DNA of 64,000 nt from Natrinema sp. CBA1119 (GCF_002572525.1 NZ_PDBS01000001.1:1550001-1614000); one strand, 5' to 3'; shown: positions 16,917 to 25,310, counted from the stretch's first letter. Notes: generated by a model not told the origin, from the sequence alone. Made by a program: numbers and translations.

Positions 16917-18098
16917 GTGCCGGAAGTACTGCTGATCATCGGGATTCTCGTCGCCATCTTCGTCGGGTTCAACATCGGCGGCTCGACGACCGGGCCCGCG
17001 TTCGGGCCGGCCGTCGGCGCGAACGTGATCACGAAGGTGATGGCCGCCGGACTGATGTCGATATTCTTCTTCGTCGGTGCCTATACCATCGGTCCGCAGG
17101 TCGTCGATACCCTCGGCAACGACCTCGTTACCGATACGTCGATCTTCACGATGCGATCGAACGTCGCCGTGCTCTTTTTCATCGGCGGCGCGCTGTTCGT
17201 CGGCAACTACGCTGGCGTCCCCGCCTCGACGTCGATGACCGCGGTCGGCGCGATCGCCGCGCTGGGAATGGCGACCGGTGAACTTGACCTCGAGGTGCTG
17301 GGTGAGATCGTCATCTGGTGGGTCGTGGCGCCGATCTCCGGCTTCTGGGTCGCCGGCGTCGTCGGGCGGTACTTCTACCCCCAGATCAACGCCTGGGTCG
17401 CAATCGAAGGGAAGCAAGAGGGTCGGCCGATGGTCACGATCGACCGCTCGGGGTTCGCTCCGCGGCTCCAGTTCGGTGCTGACGCCACCCGCCGGGAAAT
17501 CACGGGTGCAATGGTCGTCGTCGCTATCGGCTGTCTGATGGGCTTCGCATCGGGAACGAGCAACATCGCCAACGCGATCGCGCCGATCTACGGTACCGGC
17601 GACGTCGCTATGGTGCCGCTGATCCTGATCGGCTCGGCGGCGGTCGCGGTCGGCTGCTTTACTATCGCCCGCCGCACCCTCGACACGCTCGGTAACGACA
17701 TCACGAATCTCCCGCTGACGGCGGCGATCGTCGTCGCCGTGATCAGTTCGGGAATCGTCGTGGGACTCTCGTCGATCGGCATCCCCGCGAGCTTCGTCGT
17801 CATCGCGACGATGAGTATCGTCGGGCTGGGCTGGGGACGAGCCACCCGAACGACGACCCTGTCGGGAGTCAGAGCCGGCGAGGAAACGCGCGTCTCGGTC
17901 GGCGCGCTGACCGCCGAGGAAGAGGGCGAACGATCCCCCCAGATCGGCGAGGAGGAACCCGAGGACATCCCGCAGGCGTCGGATCTGTTCGACCCCTCGA
18001 CGACCGCCCGCGTAATCCTCATGCAGAACGTCGTCCCAGCGATCTCGACGATCGGCGCCTATCTCACGTTCCGGTTCGTTCCGATATTCGGCTTTTGA
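16917..18098 (+). CDS. inorganic phosphate transporter, PiT family
   Basis: A 393-residue PiT permease starting at GTG 16917 (translated MPEVLLIIGILVAIFVGFN). The family motifs are VGFNIGGSTTGPAFGPAVGAN at the N-terminus and GFASGTSNIANAIAPI in the second half. The acidic loop near the C-terminus (PQIGEEEPEDIPQ) matches the PiT at 14204, its nearest relative in this window. About ten helices. The GTG start is supported by the promoter box 27 bases upstream and by a membrane helix starting directly after it. Three PiT genes within 17 kb suggest specialised phosphate uptake or different expression conditions, which is inference. Confidence 0.95.
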   Translation: MPEVLLIIGILVAIFVGFNIGGSTTGPAFGPAVGANVITKVMAAGLMSIFFFVGAYTIGPQVVDTLGNDLVTDTSIFTMRSNVAVLFFIGGALFVGNYAGVPASTSMTAVGAIAALGMATGELDLEVLGEIVIWWVVAPISGFWVAGVVGRYFYPQINAWVAIEGKQEGRPMVTIDRSGFAPRLQFGADATRREITGAMVVVAIGCLMGFASGTSNIANAIAPIYGTGDVAMVPLILIGSAAVAVGCFTIARRTLDTLGNDITNLPLTAAIVVAVISSGIVVGLSSIGIPASFVVIATMSIVGLGWGRATRTTTLSGVRAGEETRVSVGALTAEEEGERSPQIGEEEPEDIPQASDLFDPSTTARVILMQNVVPAISTIGAYLTFRFVPIFGF

Positions 18099-18521
18099 GA
18101 GGCCAGGCCCCAGTATCCGATCCCTGATGGACCGGCAGATCGTCTCTGTCGCGCCGTGCCATTCGTCTTTCCGTTTCCGACTCGTAATGGTGATCGTCGG
18201 ACTGGCCTGCTGACAGGCTTTCGTAGCCGAATCGCGACGACGCGTGAGCCGGTAGACTGCCACGATCGGGTAGTGATGGCCTCGAGCGACGCTTCGCGGA
18301 TCCACGGACCGGTATCAGGACGAGTGACGCCTGTTTCGAATCCGGCAACAAACGCGCCGCTCGGGGGAACACGTTCGGACATTTCTTTTTCCTCTCCCGT
18401 TCGATCACTGATCTTGTGTAGAATCACCGCATTCTTTCCTTCGAATTGGTCAATTCTGACTCAAAGACAATTTAGGACTGAACAGCAAGCTATACCAATG
18501 CGGCCCTCGAACCGCAGAGTG
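18099..18521. other. intergenic region upstream of ferredoxin
   Basis: About 420 bases without a believable gene. Short frames exist on both strands, but their composition (Arg, Ser, Pro rich) is unlike a haloarchaeal protein. The last 90 bases are AT-richer and contain TTTAGG at about 18469 and the ATG at 18498, so the ferredoxin promoter is probably here. Confidence 0.5.
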
Positions 18522-18911
18522 ATGCCCACGGTAGAATACCTCAATTACGAAGTACTGGACGACCAGGGCTGGGACATGGACGACGACGACCTCTTCGACG
18601 AGGCCAGTGACGCCGGCCTCGACGAGGAGGATTACGGCACGCTCGACGTCGCCGAGGGCGAATACATCCTCGAGGCGGCTGAGGCGCAGGGCTACGACTG
18701 GCCGTTCTCGTGCCGAGCCGGTGCCTGTGCGAACTGTGCGGCGATCGTCTTCGAAGGTGAGATCGACATGGACATGCAGCAGATCCTCTCCGACGAGGAG
18801 GTCGAGGAGAAGGACGTCCGTCTGACCTGTATCGGATCCGCCGAGACCGACGAGGTCAAGATCGTCTACAACGCCAAACACCTCGACTACCTGCAAAACC
18901 GCGTCATTTAA
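18522..18911 (+). CDS. plant-type [2Fe-2S] ferredoxin
   Basis: The 129-residue protein is the halobacterial ferredoxin: [18 protein letters not shown], an inserted acidic domain, then the cluster ligands C-R-A-G-A-C-A-N-C at about residues 63-71 and a fourth Cys in LTCIGS near residue 102. It is very acidic, as usual. It is the electron carrier for the 2-oxoacid oxidoreductases of haloarchaea. The start at ATG 18522 matches the family N-terminus. An in-frame ATG at 18498 (MRPSNRRV before it) is an alternative that would fit a leaderless transcript from TTTAGG at 18469. Confidence 0.95.
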   Translation: MPTVEYLNYEVLDDQGWDMDDDDLFDEASDAGLDEEDYGTLDVAEGEYILEAAEAQGYDWPFSCRAGACANCAAIVFEGEIDMDMQQILSDEEVEEKDVRLTCIGSAETDEVKIVYNAKHLDYLQNRVI

Positions 18912-18992
18912 GCCACATCCGACGGTCGTCGTTCGACCGTTTCCCCGTCTTCGGGGAGTATTTTCAGCCGCTGCCCGAGCTGTATTGCTCGT

Positions 18993-19073
18993 CTATACCC
19001 CAACTAAAACGGTTTATCTGATCGCGAGGGGAGTGTGCGATCTGGTGTATAGTGACCGTCAGTGGCTACTATC
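18993..19073. mobile_element. MITE-like element, diverged copy
   Basis: This 81-base segment aligns with the perfect-ended element at 56693-56777. The shared parts are the ACT(A/G)AAACG(G/A)TTTA block near the left end, GTGCGAT(C/T)TGGTGT in the middle and AGTGGCTACTAT at the right end. Its left end is decayed (CTATACCCCAACTAAAACG against CTATAGTAGCCACTGAAACG). It is too short to encode a transposase, so it would have been moved in trans. Confidence 0.7.
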
Positions 19074-19308
19074 GCACCAGATCCGCCGTTTTGCCATCCG
19101 ATCCGAACGACGGTGACCCACCGTTCGCTCTTCTCCGTTCTCCTCGAGCGGTAGGACCGGTTTTGGCCCTCCGTTTCGGTTCGGGTACTGTTTGGTGATC
19201 GTGATGAACGCAGGGATCGTCCCCCTCTCCCCAAAAGAATTGAATACTTACTCAATCATACTATAGAAATCATTATAAAAATGGCATCCAGTACCCTTAT
19301 CCATGGCT

Positions 19309-19325
19309 CTATATTGACTATATAG
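19309..19325. promoter_or_regulatory. imperfect palindrome, candidate ArsR operator
   Basis: CTATATTGACTATATAG is an imperfect palindrome in the AT-rich region before arsR. It lies just upstream of the TATA-like ATTACTT (19341-19347), which is about 28 bases before the arsR start. ArsR repressors bind such AT-rich palindromes near the promoter of their own operon, so it is a reasonable operator candidate. Confidence 0.45.
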
Positions 19326-19371
19326 ATCCTAACCGGAACTATTACTTGAACTGATTTGCAACTATCTGCTG

Positions 19372-19770
19372 ATGTCTCAAGTGACGGATCGGTTACAACG
19401 GTACCTCGAGGACGAACTCGAGGGCTGCCGCGACGAAGACGTCGATCGGCGGCTCGACGAACTCGAGACGCTCGAGGCGGCGCTCGGCTCGGAGCGGGTC
19501 GACGCCGAGCTCTCGGTGCTCTCGGCGCTGGCAAACGAGACTCGGTACACGCTTGTGCGGGTTCTCGTCGCGGCCGGTGAGGAGCTCTGCGTCTGTGAAC
19601 TGAACGCGGTCGTCGACGTGACCGAGAGCGGGCTGAGCCACGCCCTCTCGCAGCTCGTCGATGCGGGGCTCGTCGACGGCCGGAAGGAGGGGCGCTGGAA
19701 GAAGTATCGAGCGACGAACCGGGCGGTGGCTCTCGTGACCGTCCTCGAGGGAAGCGTGGGAGATGAGTAA
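19372..19770 (+). CDS. arsR: ArsR-family metalloregulator
   Basis: The 132-residue protein has a winged helix-turn-helix (residues 48-120: SALANETRYTLVRVLVAAG, SGLSHALSQLVDAGLVDGRKEGRWKKYR). It contains the metalloid-binding motif E-L-C-V-C-E-L at residues 70-76, the ELCVCDL-type signature of As(III)-sensing ArsR proteins. The N-terminal 45 residues form an additional charged helix. The start at ATG 19372 is about 28 bases after ATTACTT. It overlaps the following acr3 gene by 8 bases, so the two are translated from one transcript. Binding of arsenite would release it from DNA and turn the operon on, as known for the family. Confidence 0.93.
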   Translation: MSQVTDRLQRYLEDELEGCRDEDVDRRLDELETLEAALGSERVDAELSVLSALANETRYTLVRVLVAAGEELCVCELNAVVDVTESGLSHALSQLVDAGLVDGRKEGRWKKYRATNRAVALVTVLEGSVGDE

Positions 19771-20923
19771 CGCAACCCACGAGCACGGACCGAACTGCGG
19801 CTGTGAGAGCTGCGGCGATCCGCGGTCGATGGACTTCCTAGACAAGTACCTGACCGTGTGGATCTTCGCCGCGATGGCCGTCGGCGTCGGACTCGGCTCC
19901 GTCGCGCCGTCGGTGACCGAACCGATCCGGGAGCTCCACCTCGTGGAGATCGGGCTCGTGGCGATGATGTACCCGCCGCTGGCGAAGGCGAACTACTCGC
20001 GGCTCCCGACGGTCTTTCGCAACTGGCGGGTGCTCGGCCTGAGCCTCGTCCAGAACTGGCTCATCGGGCCGACCCTGATGTTCGGACTGGCTGTCGTCTT
20101 CTTCAGCGGGCTCGTGCCCGGCCTTCCGGCCCGTCCCGAGTACTTTCTCGGACTCATCTTCATCGGGATGGCCCGGTGTATCGCGATGGTGCTCGTCTGG
20201 AACGAACTCGCGGAGGGGTCGACCGAGTACGTGACCGGACTGGTCGCGTTCAACAGCCTCTTCCAGATCGTCACCTACGGCGTCTACGTCTGGTTCTTCG
20301 GGCTCTTCTTGCCCCCGCTGCTGGGCATGGAGACGCTCGTCGCCGGAATCACGACGTTCGACGTCTCGCCCGTGCAGGTGTTCGAGGCCATCGTGATCTT
20401 CCTCGGGATCCCCTTCGCCGGCGGCTTTCTCACTCGCTACGTCGGGACGCGGACGAAAGGTCGGGAGTGGTACGACGAGTCGTTCGTGCCGACGATCGAC
20501 CCGCTGACGCTCGTCGCGCTCCTGTTTACCATCGTCGTGATGTTCGCCACGCAGGGCGAGACGATCGTCGCCGCACCGGGCGACGTCCTCCTGATCGCCG
20601 TCCCGCTGACGATTTACTTCATCGTCATGTTCTTCGTGAGTTTCGGCATGGGTCGCGGGATCGGTGCCGACTACTCGACGACGACCGCGATTGGCTTCAC
20701 GGCCGCATCGAACAACTTCGAACTGGCCATCGCCGTCGCCGTGGCGGTGTTCGGCGTCGGCTCCGGCGTCGCCTTCGCGACCGTCGTCGGCCCGCTTATC
20801 GAGGTTCCCGTCTTGCTCGCACTGGTCAACGTCGCGCTGTACTTCCAGCGCCGGTTCGACTGGAGCGGATCCGATACCGGCAGTCTCGAGACGACGACAC
20901 CCGACTCGCCCACTGACGATTGA
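19763..20923 (+). CDS. acr3: ACR3-family arsenite efflux permease
   Basis: A 386-residue ten-helix carrier of the ACR3 type. The conserved Cys needed for As(OH)3 transport lies in IGMARCIAMVLVWN (Cys at about residue 138). Further family blocks are MMYPPLAKANYS and a C-terminal GIGADYSTTTAIGFTAASNNFELAIA. The N-terminal 24 residues are unusual: H-E-H-G-P-N-C-G-C-E-S-C-G contains three Cys and two His before the first helix and could bind metalloid or metal. The start ATG overlaps the end of arsR by 8 bases. Confidence 0.95.
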   Translation: MSNATHEHGPNCGCESCGDPRSMDFLDKYLTVWIFAAMAVGVGLGSVAPSVTEPIRELHLVEIGLVAMMYPPLAKANYSRLPTVFRNWRVLGLSLVQNWLIGPTLMFGLAVVFFSGLVPGLPARPEYFLGLIFIGMARCIAMVLVWNELAEGSTEYVTGLVAFNSLFQIVTYGVYVWFFGLFLPPLLGMETLVAGITTFDVSPVQVFEAIVIFLGIPFAGGFLTRYVGTRTKGREWYDESFVPTIDPLTLVALLFTIVVMFATQGETIVAAPGDVLLIAVPLTIYFIVMFFVSFGMGRGIGADYSTTTAIGFTAASNNFELAIAVAVAVFGVGSGVAFATVVGPLIEVPVLLALVNVALYFQRRFDWSGSDTGSLETTTPDSPTDD

Positions 20924-20977
20924 TAGCCACTGGTAGCCGACACTCACTGACAACTACTGCCCACATCGACCACGATC

Positions 20978-21424
20978 ATGACCCCCAACCCCACGCCGAA
21001 CGAGCCGATTCGTATCGCCTTCATGTGCGTCCAGAACGCCGGCCGCTCCCAGATGTCGACCGCGTTCGCCGAGCGCGAACGCGCCCGACGCGGCCTCGAG
21101 GAGCACGTCGAAATCCTGACCGGCGGCACCCATCCCGCCGACGAGGTCCACGAGGAAGTGATCGAGGTGATGGCCGACGCCGGCTTCGACCTTGCCGACC
21201 GAACGCCCCGTGAGATCACGATCGACGAGCTTCGATCGTGTGACTACGTCGCAACGATGGGCTGTTCGACGCTCGAGGTCGGCGACGTCGGCACGGACGT
21301 GGCGATCCGCGACTGGGCGCTCGAGGATCCCGACGGTCGCGATCTCGAGCGGGTACGCGAGATCCGCGACGAGATCGAACAGCGGGTCGCGTCGCTGTTC
21401 GACGAATTCACCGACGCGCCCTAA
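20978..21424 (+). CDS. arsC: low-molecular-weight phosphatase-type arsenate reductase
   Basis: The 148-residue protein has the CX5R phosphate/arsenate loop C-V-Q-N-A-G-R-S-Q at residues 17-25, and a C-terminal region with SCDYVATMGCS, containing two further cysteines for the redox relay of ArsC-type enzymes. It would reduce As(V) to As(III) for export by the ACR3 carrier. The start ATG 20978 follows acr3 by 54 bases on the same strand, so it is the third gene of the ars operon. The N-terminal dozen residues (MTPNPTPNEPIR) are extra compared with the core domain. Confidence 0.92.
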   Translation: MTPNPTPNEPIRIAFMCVQNAGRSQMSTAFAERERARRGLEEHVEILTGGTHPADEVHEEVIEVMADAGFDLADRTPREITIDELRSCDYVATMGCSTLEVGDVGTDVAIRDWALEDPDGRDLERVREIRDEIEQRVASLFDEFTDAP

Positions 21425-21476
21425 ACTGCAGCTAATATTCGTTCTCCTCCGCCGACTTTCGGCGGGACCGCCGCGG

Positions 21477-21989
21477 TCACTGCTCGAGCGGACCGTAGTC
21501 GCCGAACGACGGCCCGTGTCTCACGAACCTGTGCGCGGCGACGAGGACGACAACGGCCAGCACGATGAGCGCGCCGTCGACGATCGACGAGAGGTATCCG
21601 AGTGAAACGATCAGCGTCGTCGCACAGGCGGGCGGATGGACCGTCTCGGTTGCGAGCATGCCGCCCGAGGTGAGCACGACGGCGATCACGCCGCTGGCGA
21701 CGAATCGGAGCTGTGCGGTCGCGAGTGCCGGTGCGGACGTGGTCACGCTCACGCCGAGATCGGGTGCGATAGCGTGATACGCGATCAGTCCGGCCACGAC
21801 GCCGATGCAGTGCCCGCCGATCACCCGCCGAGGCGCGGTGACCTCTCCCTCTCGAACCGTCGCCAACAGAAAGGCGGAGGGGCCCAGACTCGGAAAAATA
21901 AACGCCTGTCCGGTCACCCAGGCCAACAGTCCCGGAACCGAGAGCAAAACGCCGACGTACAGGGTCGAAAACGCCGCGCCCTCTCTCAT
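21477..21989 (-). CDS. HPP-family membrane protein
   Basis: A 170-residue protein with four to five hydrophobic helices and the family signature H-P-P-A-C-A-T-T-L near residues 119-127. The first helix pair contains FIFPSLGPSAFLL, also characteristic. HPP proteins occur in plants, bacteria and archaea; in some organisms a member is implicated in nitrite transport, but the archaeal role is not known. The start is the ATG at 21987-21989. It converges with arsC (52-base gap) and is divergent from the prepilin peptidase gene. Confidence 0.85.
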   Translation of the reverse strand: MREGAAFSTLYVGVLLSVPGLLAWVTGQAFIFPSLGPSAFLLATVREGEVTAPRRVIGGHCIGVVAGLIAYHAIAPDLGVSVTTSAPALATAQLRFVASGVIAVVLTSGGMLATETVHPPACATTLIVSLGYLSSIVDGALIVLAVVVLVAAHRFVRHGPSFGDYGPLEQ

Positions 21990-22122
21990 GCGCGGTGCTT
22001 GTCAGCGCAAACGGATAGACGTTCACTTTTCGTTGGTTCCGCCTCTCAGAATTGACTCTTTGAACACAATCGCGACCGCTGTCGGAGCGGAACCGATTCG
22101 CTCGAGCGCGGGTCGAGTCGGA

Positions 22123-23208
22123 ATGACGGATTCCGGACAGGCCGAAAACGTAACGGCACCGCGCTTCGGATGGATGATCGTGACGCTCGCTGGTGCCATC
22201 GGGACGGCTCCGGATCTGCTCCGACTCCTCGCCGTTCCCGTCTTCGCCTGGACCGCCTACCGCGACATCGAGACCAGACGCGTCTCGAGTACCGTCTGGA
22301 TCCCCCTCGCCCTGCTCGGGGCCGTCTTGCTGGGCTGGGAGGGCTGGCTCGCCTGGAGCGCCAGCGGGGACGCCTGGACCTTCGAGTTTCTGATTCCGAC
22401 GGCGATCAGCCTGGGTCTAGTCGTCCCGATCGCCTACCTGTTCTGGTGGTTCGGCGGCTTCGGCGGGGCCGACGCGAAGGCCTTGCTCGTGTTGGCCGTC
22501 CTCTTTCCGACCTTTCCCGAGTACGCGCTGGGCTCGCGGACGCTCCCGCTCGGCGAGACGACCGCAATCGGCACGTTCTCGTTTACGATCCTGACCAACG
22601 CCGTTCTGGTGGGGATCGCGCTCCCGATCGCGCTGGCGATCCGAAACGCCGCCGCGGGACGAATCGCGCCGGTCATGTTCGTCGGCTGGCCCGTCTCTTG
22701 GGAGCGGATTCCGGAGACCCACGGCCGCCTGCTCGAGACGCCGGCGGGGCTCTCTCGAGGCGGCCTCGACATCGACGCGCTCCGGATGTACCTCCGCTGG
22801 CGGGGACTCTCGCTTGCCGACCTGCGCGATGACCCGAAGCGGTACCGCGACCCGTCGACGCTGCCCACCGAACCGAATCCGCCGACCGACGGCGCTGTGA
22901 CTGCGACCGCACAGCCGCGCAGCGACGGTGGGACGCTCGAGTCGGACGCCGACGACGCGGTCCCCGAATCCGTGGCGGACTCGGACGCGCCCGAGTACGA
23001 CGATCCGTGGGGTGCCGACGCCTTCCTCGAGGATATCGACGGCTCGGCCTACGGAACGACGCCCGAGACGCTCCGTGAGGGGCTCGACGTGCTCACGACC
23101 GAAGAGACGGTCTGGATCTCGCCGGGAACGCCGTTTCTCGTCCCGGTGTTCGCCGGGCTGGTGATCGCGCTGGTCTACGGCGACCTACTGCTGGGAACGT
23201 TGTTTTAA
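22123..23208 (+). CDS. A24-family prepilin/prearchaellin peptidase
   Basis: A 361-residue membrane aspartic peptidase. The two catalytic Asp are visible: one in the loop W-T-A-Y-R-D-I-E-T-R-R after helix 1, and one in F-G-G-A-D-A-K-A-L, the haloarchaeal form of the G-x-G-D motif. About six helices are in residues 10-190. A long hydrophilic acidic region (200-335) and a final helix (340-358) follow. It would cleave class III signal peptides of pilins and archaellins, like PibD/FlaK. The start is the ATG at 22123; the frame is open much further upstream but across the divergent HPP promoter. It is followed 58 bases after its stop by copy 1 of the modular element. Confidence 0.9.
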   Translation: MTDSGQAENVTAPRFGWMIVTLAGAIGTAPDLLRLLAVPVFAWTAYRDIETRRVSSTVWIPLALLGAVLLGWEGWLAWSASGDAWTFEFLIPTAISLGLVVPIAYLFWWFGGFGGADAKALLVLAVLFPTFPEYALGSRTLPLGETTAIGTFSFTILTNAVLVGIALPIALAIRNAAAGRIAPVMFVGWPVSWERIPETHGRLLETPAGLSRGGLDIDALRMYLRWRGLSLADLRDDPKRYRDPSTLPTEPNPPTDGAVTATAQPRSDGGTLESDADDAVPESVADSDAPEYDDPWGADAFLEDIDGSAYGTTPETLREGLDVLTTEETVWISPGTPFLVPVFAGLVIALVYGDLLLGTLF

Positions 23209-23265
23209 CGTCTCTGACGGCGCGTTCTGTTTCGAACTTTCCCTGCGAAACTCGCGGTAGATATA

Positions 23266-23456
23266 GGGGAACTACGTTTCACTCCAGACCGACCATCCAG
23301 TGTGCGGTGGCGCGCGCTGAGTCGCGGTGAGTCGAAGACGAATCGCGACTCGAAATTGTGCGAGGGATGAGTGAGCGACAATAGGAGCGAACGAATCGGC
23401 TGGGGAGGGCGTGGCGATTCCCTGTTGCCACGATAGCAGGACACTCCGTTCACCGT
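23266..23456 (+). repeat. modular dispersed element, copy 1 (short form)
   Basis: This is the shortest of three copies. It begins GGGGAACTACG and contains block A (CACTCCAGACCGACCATCC through GGTGGCGCGCGCTG), block B (GTGCGAGGGATGAGTGAGCG) and block C (CGGCTGGGGAGGGCGTGGCG through GATAGCAGGACAC). Block C contains the hairpin CGTGGC, an 11-base loop, then GCCACG. It starts 58 bases after the peptidase stop on the same strand and ends 52 bases before the convergent gene at 23508. Confidence 0.85.
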
Positions 23457-23507
23457 ATCCCCCTCAGAACCCACTGCTCCATTTACGAACGCAGTCCCAC
23501 GAACCGC

Positions 23508-23735
23508 CTACAGCGTCCGTTCGTACAGCGGCACCACGACGGTCCAGAAGAGGACGAACGCGACGCCGACGCCGATCAATGCCAGCCACGGATCGCCCCG
23601 GCCGGTCGGCACGCCACTCGAGAGGAGCACGAACGTTCCCGCAAAGAGCAGGCAACAGACGAGGACGCTGCCCAGCTCGAGGGCCGTGGCGACGGGGTGA
23701 GCGCGGAACTGGGCGACGATGCCGGCGATGGTCAT
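23508..23735 (-). CDS. small two-helix membrane protein
   Basis: A 75-residue protein (MTIAGIVAQFRAHPVATALE) with two hydrophobic helices at residues 18-40 and 48-68, a short Arg/Gly-containing loop between them, and a basic C-terminus. The start is the ATG at 23733-23735. It lies on the minus strand 63 bases downstream of the gene ending at 23799. I recognise no named family, but the charge and helix pattern argue for a real small membrane protein. Confidence 0.65.
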   Translation of the reverse strand: MTIAGIVAQFRAHPVATALELGSVLVCCLLFAGTFVLLSSGVPTGRGDPWLALIGVGVAFVLFWTVVVPLYERTL

Positions 23736-23798
23736 ACGCGAGGCTCACGCGCGGACGGTAAAAACGTCACGGCGGCCTCGACGGAGTGCGCCGTCCCG

Positions 23799-24104
23799 TC
23801 AATCAACGACGTACGACTGGTGGTCGCCCCGGGTCCGGGTATCGACGAACTGATGGCGGGTTCCATCGCCGAGATCGCCGGTGAATGAGGGGTCATCCGT
23901 CCCGGTTCCGTACTCTGCATTCGCCCCGCGGAGATCGTGTGCAGCGAGTAGTTCGCGGACGTTCTTCGGAACCGTTTCCTCGCGCTCGAGGTCGAGAACC
24001 AGAATGTGATCGGTGAAACTCTTCGCGATGAACGCGTCGCTGACGGCGTCGTACTCGTGGAGCCGCGTGGCGAGCTCTCGGAGGGCGGCCTCTCGATCGG
24101 TCAT
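23799..24104 (-). CDS. small soluble haloarchaeal protein, unknown
   Basis: A 101-residue acidic protein beginning MTDREAALRELATRLHEYDA at the ATG 24102-24104. It has an N-terminal helix, a beta-alpha-beta-like core (DAFIAKSFTDHILVLDLE, PKNVRELLAAHDLRGANAEY) and a polar C-terminal end. The open frame upstream is without conserved character. No motif allows a function. It is on the same strand as its neighbours at 23508 and 24251. Confidence 0.65.
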   Translation of the reverse strand: MTDREAALRELATRLHEYDAVSDAFIAKSFTDHILVLDLEREETVPKNVRELLAAHDLRGANAEYGTGTDDPSFTGDLGDGTRHQFVDTRTRGDHQSYVVD

Positions 24105-24250
24105 CCAGTGGCGTACTCGGGGCTGCGAAGCAAAGGCGTCGCTGCGAACATGTTCTCCGGGAGCGGCCCGCATCGCGATCGGGGACCGCGAGCCGTAATC
24201 GCGCCTCTGGGATAGCGACGTGACCGGCTCGGTGACGGTGTTCGCTCGAG

Positions 24251-24670
24251 TCAGGATCGAGACTCGATCTCGTCGGCGATGTCGTCGAGTTCGTCGTCCT
24301 CGAGATCGGCCGGGCCACCGAACATGGCGTGAATGGGGCCGCCGCCGTCGCCCTCGAACCGGGGGACGATGTGACAGTGGACGTGTGGAACCTCCTGCCC
24401 GGCGTCCTCGCCGTTGTTGAACGCGACGGTGGTCGCGTCGGCGTCGACAGCCTCCTCAACGGCGGGGACCATGCGATGGATCGTCGCGTAGAGATCCGTC
24501 GCAATGTCTTCGGGAACGTCGTTCAGCCGCTCGTACTCGTCTTTGGGGATCACCAGCGTGTGGCCCGGTGCCAGTTGGTTGGCGTCGAGGAAGGCGATCG
24601 TCGTCTCGTCCTCGTACACGATGCGCGCGGGGATCTCCCCCTCCACGATCTGACTGAAGATCGTACTCAT
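24251..24670 (-). CDS. HIT-family nucleotide hydrolase
   Basis: A 139-residue histidine-triad protein. The catalytic triad H-V-H-C-H-I-V-P lies at about residues 95-102, preceded by the family pattern IPARIVYEDETTIAFLD and APGHTLVIPK. HIT proteins hydrolyse or transfer nucleotidyl groups (Hint/Fhit/GalT superfamily). The short length and motif spacing fit the Hint-like group. An acidic C-terminal extension (DLEDDELDDIADEIE) is halophile-typical. The start is the ATG at 24668-24670. Confidence 0.92.
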   Translation of the reverse strand: MSTIFSQIVEGEIPARIVYEDETTIAFLDANQLAPGHTLVIPKDEYERLNDVPEDIATDLYATIHRMVPAVEEAVDADATTVAFNNGEDAGQEVPHVHCHIVPRFEGDGGGPIHAMFGGPADLEDDELDDIADEIESRS

Positions 24671-24741
24671 GCTCGAGTGTGTGTCGGCTTGCCGTATGAA
24701 GGTTACCCGGCCGATCACCCTGGGGCTGCGCGACACCGGGC

Positions 24742-25218
24742 TCACTCGGCCAGCAGCGTCCGGGTTCGACGGTGGCGATACCACAGCGTGACCGCGAGCG
24801 ACGGCGTCGCCAGCGGCAGGTCGCCGATGCCCGGCAGCCGGTAGTTCACCCGGTCGTGAATCACGGTTTTCCCGTCCAGCGCCGCGAACCGGTGCGTATG
24901 TCGCCACCGTTCGAAGGGCCCTCGATCACCGACCTGCTCGTCGACGAAATACGCCCGCTCCTCGCTCGGCTCGTGTTCGGTGATCCGGACCACCCACTCG
25001 CCGGCCGGAAGCCGCTCGAGCAGCGGCGATCGGAGGTGGATTTCGGTTCCGACCTCGTAGCCGTCCGGATCCCGCTGGCCGTCGGGGCCGATGACGCGAG
25101 GTACCTGTAGTCCCATCCAGTCGGGTGTCAGGACTTCCAGTTCCTCGACGCCGTCGTAAAAGTTCCAGACCGTCTCGAAGTCGGCATCGACCACTGCCGT
25201 CCGTTGATACGTCGGCAT
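24742..25218 (-). CDS. SRPBCC/START-fold ligand-binding protein
   Basis: The 158-residue protein begins MPTYQRTAVVDADFETVWNF, the first strand and helix of the SRPBCC (polyketide cyclase/dehydrase-like) fold. It ends with the long helix LATPSLAVTLWYRHRRTRTLL, which covers the cavity in this fold. In the middle are strands with GTEIHLRSPL and WRHTHRF. Members bind hydrophobic ligands; some are coenzyme- or lipid-related. No ligand can be inferred. The start ATG at 25216-25218 is about 27 bases downstream, on the minus strand, of a TAAAATTTAA box at 25241-25250. Confidence 0.85.
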   Translation of the reverse strand: MPTYQRTAVVDADFETVWNFYDGVEELEVLTPDWMGLQVPRVIGPDGQRDPDGYEVGTEIHLRSPLLERLPAGEWVVRITEHEPSEERAYFVDEQVGDRGPFERWRHTHRFAALDGKTVIHDRVNYRLPGIGDLPLATPSLAVTLWYRHRRTRTLLAE

Positions 25219-25310
25219 ACCGAACGTTTGCGTTCGTGGCTTAAATTTTAGTAGCCGCGGGTGTGAGTTCGTCCGACTCGAGGATCCCGACGATCCGAAC
25301 AGCCGAGTCC

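Larger units (their letters stand above)
18912..19371. other. intergenic region with MITE copy and ars control region
   Basis: This 460-base gap holds a diverged MITE copy (18993-19073) in its first part. Its last 130 bases are strikingly AT-rich for this genome and carry the arsR operator/promoter candidates. Nothing coding is supported. Confidence 0.6.

Noticed and set aside
16908-18305. 465-codon minus-strand frame opposite the third PiT gene
   Set aside because: Composition and overlap mark it as a shadow; no conserved motif.
18059-18427. Possible small gene on the minus strand upstream of ferredoxin
   Set aside because: Overlaps the end of the PiT gene, basic and Ser/Arg-rich, no motif and no promoter at a proper distance.
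23213-23470. Minus-strand frame of 89 codons over the modular element
   Set aside because: Similar frames arise in all copies because of the repeat itself; the products are Arg/Ser-rich and differ in frame and length between copies.
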